Position numbers and translations under genes: made by a program
NCBI GenBank assembly: GCA_028683735.1
Contig: JAQUHG010000003.1
Coordinates: 1-52,474, forward strand
DNA: 52,474 nt
Direction: 5' to 3'
Source of the DNA: Tolumonas sp.
Lineage (GTDB): Bacteria; Pseudomonadota; Gammaproteobacteria; Enterobacterales; Aeromonadaceae
The notes under the pieces: model-generated
Told to the model about the DNA's origin: nothing
Seen by the model: the letters and a program-made list of their open reading frames with translations, nothing else
Databases searched by the model: none
Part shown: positions 50,872 to 52,474 of the stretch, piece by piece
Layout of the letters: each line of letters starts with the position of its first letter
How positions within the stretch are numbered: position 1 is the first letter of the stretch

Positions 50872-52474
50872 ATGAACATCCTGATGGCCCTCTCCCAGTT
50901 AGAAGTAACTGGTGCGGAAGTGTATGCCACCACTATCGGTGACAAACTGATCGAAAAAGGCCATCAGGTCTTTTTCGTTTCCGACACGCTGACCAAACCC
51001 ACACAGGGTACGTTTTTTAAGCTGCGTTTTAATAAACGCAGTATTCCACGCCGCTTCTGGCACGTGGCCTATCTGATTTGGCTGATTAAAAAACATAAAA
51101 TCCAACTGGTACACGCACATAGCCGTGCTTCCGGCTGGAGCAGCTACATCGCCTGTAAACTTACCGGTACCCCGATGATCACCACCGTGCATGGCCGTCA
51201 GCCCGTGCATGCCTCACGCAAAGCATTTCATGCCTTAGGTTATGCAGCGGTTGCCGTGTGTGAGGATATCAAGCAACAACTGATTGATTCATTAGGTGTT
51301 CCTGCCGACCAGATCCATGTCATCCGTAACGGAATAGAAACGGAAAAATTCACCACCATAACACCACCGCACAACGACAAACCATTGATCATCATTGTTG
51401 GCCGTCTAACAGGCCCGAAAGGCGATGTCTGTTACCGTTTGCTTGATGAAGTGATCGATCTGAAACGTTACCGCGTGCAGGTGATCAGCGGTAGCCAAGT
51501 CACCGAGCGTTTCCAACGCTTTCAAAACAGCGTCGAATTTGTCGGTTACGTACAAGACATTCCAGCACGGATGCAACAAGCCGATCTGGTGATCGGTGCC
51601 GGCCGTGTAGCCATGGAGTCACTGCTTTGTGGCCGCCCGACCCTCGCCATTGGCGAAGCCAAAGCCATCGGACTCATCACGCCAGAACGGGTAACCGAAG
51701 CCTTAGCCAGTAACTTTGGTGACATCGGCCCGAAAGACCTCGATATCGATTTTCCAGCACTCATCGATGAAATTGAAAGGGGTATTGCATTACAGCAAAC
51801 CGATAGCCATGTCAGGCAACAGATCCAGCAGGAATATGATCTGAATCGTATTGTCACCCAGTTGGAGCAGGTGTATCAGGATGCTTACATCTACACCCGC
51901 CAGCGTGAAGTGCCGGTCATTATGTACCACCGTTTTATCCAACAGGATTCCGAAAAAGGTGTGCATGGCACCTGGTTACCCGTCAGCATGCTGGAAAAAC
52001 ATTTCAAACTGCTGAAATGGCTAGGTTATGAAACGCTGACTTTTCAGGATCTGGCCGAGCATGGTTTTATTCACCGCCTGCAACCGGGTAAAAAATTCGT
52101 CATCATTACGGTGGACGATGGGTATCGCGATAATCTCACCCTGCTGTTGCCGCTGCTGAAAAAATATAATTTCAAAGCCGTCATTTATGCAGTGAGCGGT
52201 GAAAACCATAATCGCTGGGATGTCGATGTCAGTGAAAATCCAGATCGCCCGGTGCCGCTGATGACACCGGATGAGTTAACACAAATTGCTAACAGCGGTT
52301 ATGTCGAGATCGGCGGTCATACACTGACACACCCCCGCCTCAGCAAACTGACTGCAACCGAACAACAGCATCAGATTGTTGAAAATAAAAAAGTACTAGA
52401 GCAACTACTCGGAAAAACATTAATTTCGTTTGCGTATCCCTATGGCGATTATAATGAGCAGAGTAAAAATTTAG
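50872..52474 (+). CDS. glycosyltransferase (GT4-like) fused to polysaccharide deacetylase (CE4-like), 3' partial
   Basis: The frame is open from ATG 50872 to the window end (534 codons, no stop), so the gene continues outside. Residues about 1-340 look like a GT-B glycosyltransferase: EVTGAEVYATTIGDKL, HAHSRASGWSSYIA, NGIE at about 153, VGRLTGPKG at about 176, and the nucleotide-sugar glutamate region ESLLCGRPTLAIG at about 249. From about 347 (VPVIMYHRF) it becomes a NodB/PgaB-like deacetylase, with Asp415-Asp416 in VDDGYRDN, His483 and His487 in HTLTHP, and AYPYGDY at about 521. No signal peptide is seen, so the deacetylase part would be cytoplasmic. It follows hldD by 46 bases and probably acts in lipopolysaccharide or surface glycan assembly. 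The weak ribosome binding site leaves the exact start less certain. Confidence 0.85.
   Translation, partial: MNILMALSQLEVTGAEVYATTIGDKLIEKGHQVFFVSDTLTKPTQGTFFKLRFNKRSIPRRFWHVAYLIWLIKKHKIQLVHAHSRASGWSSYIACKLTGTPMITTVHGRQPVHASRKAFHALGYAAVAVCEDIKQQLIDSLGVPADQIHVIRNGIETEKFTTITPPHNDKPLIIIVGRLTGPKGDVCYRLLDEVIDLKRYRVQVISGSQVTERFQRFQNSVEFVGYVQDIPARMQQADLVIGAGRVAMESLLCGRPTLAIGEAKAIGLITPERVTEALASNFGDIGPKDLDIDFPALIDEIERGIALQQTDSHVRQQIQQEYDLNRIVTQLEQVYQDAYIYTRQREVPVIMYHRFIQQDSEKGVHGTWLPVSMLEKHFKLLKWLGYETLTFQDLAEHGFIHRLQPGKKFVIITVDDGYRDNLTLLLPLLKKYNFKAVIYAVSGENHNRWDVDVSENPDRPVPLMTPDELTQIANSGYVEIGGHTLTHPRLSKLTATEQQHQIVENKKVLEQLLGKTLISFAYPYGDYNEQSKNL

Overview
The window looks like chromosome of a gammaproteobacterium close to the Aeromonadales (a Tolumonas- or Aeromonas-like organism). 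This is inferred from gene content: RecBCD, a Braun-type lipoprotein with an L,D-transpeptidase, a complete enteric-type maltose regulon with MalT and MalM, HldD, and MetJ-type operators. No transposase, phage gene, CRISPR array, tRNA or rRNA was seen. Function calls come from reading the proteins by eye and recalling family sequences; no search was run.

Layout. (1) 1-9020, minus strand: the first codons of a gene behind a strong promoter with a four-unit Met-box operator, then recC-recB-recD as an overlapping operon. (2) 9318-15697: an Lpp-anchoring type L,D-transpeptidase, an AT-rich ytfQ-ytfR-ytfT-yjfF (galactofuranose-type) ABC operon, and the Lpp-like lipoprotein gene. (3) 15914-27114: a TorS-like hybrid kinase, a divergent operon encoding a ribose-class ABC importer (ATPase, permease, binding protein), a xylulokinase, a D-lyxose isomerase, a class II aldolase and a PfkB kinase, then a convergent TorR/OmpR-like response regulator. 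The two signalling genes bracket the sugar operon. (4) 27244-32095: fructokinase mak, then a c-di-GMP phosphorelay (membrane hybrid kinase with HPt, and a REC-GGDEF diguanylate cyclase). (5) 32203-49772: the maltose regulon in one block: malT, malPQ, a metallo-beta-lactamase-fold gene, malEFG, malK-lamB-malM and a second malK. (6) 49872-52474: hldD, then a glycosyltransferase-polysaccharide deacetylase fusion cut by the window end.

How it works together. Most of the window is carbohydrate capture and signalling. LamB and MalEFGK import maltodextrins, MalQ and MalP degrade them, and MalT switches the genes through MalT boxes at malP and between malE and malK. The middle operon imports a pentose or related sugar and converts it through lyxose isomerase and xylulokinase to xylulose 5-phosphate, with an aldolase/PfkB branch whose substrate is open. 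Stem-loops or terminators sit at many junctions next to binding-protein or porin genes, which suggests post-transcriptional tuning of subunit ratios.

Most notable: the two-component pair bracketing the lyxose-type operon, two MalK paralogues that diverge mainly in the regulatory domain, the GT-deacetylase fusion, the Met-box operator in front of the cut gene, and the phosphorelay behind malT.
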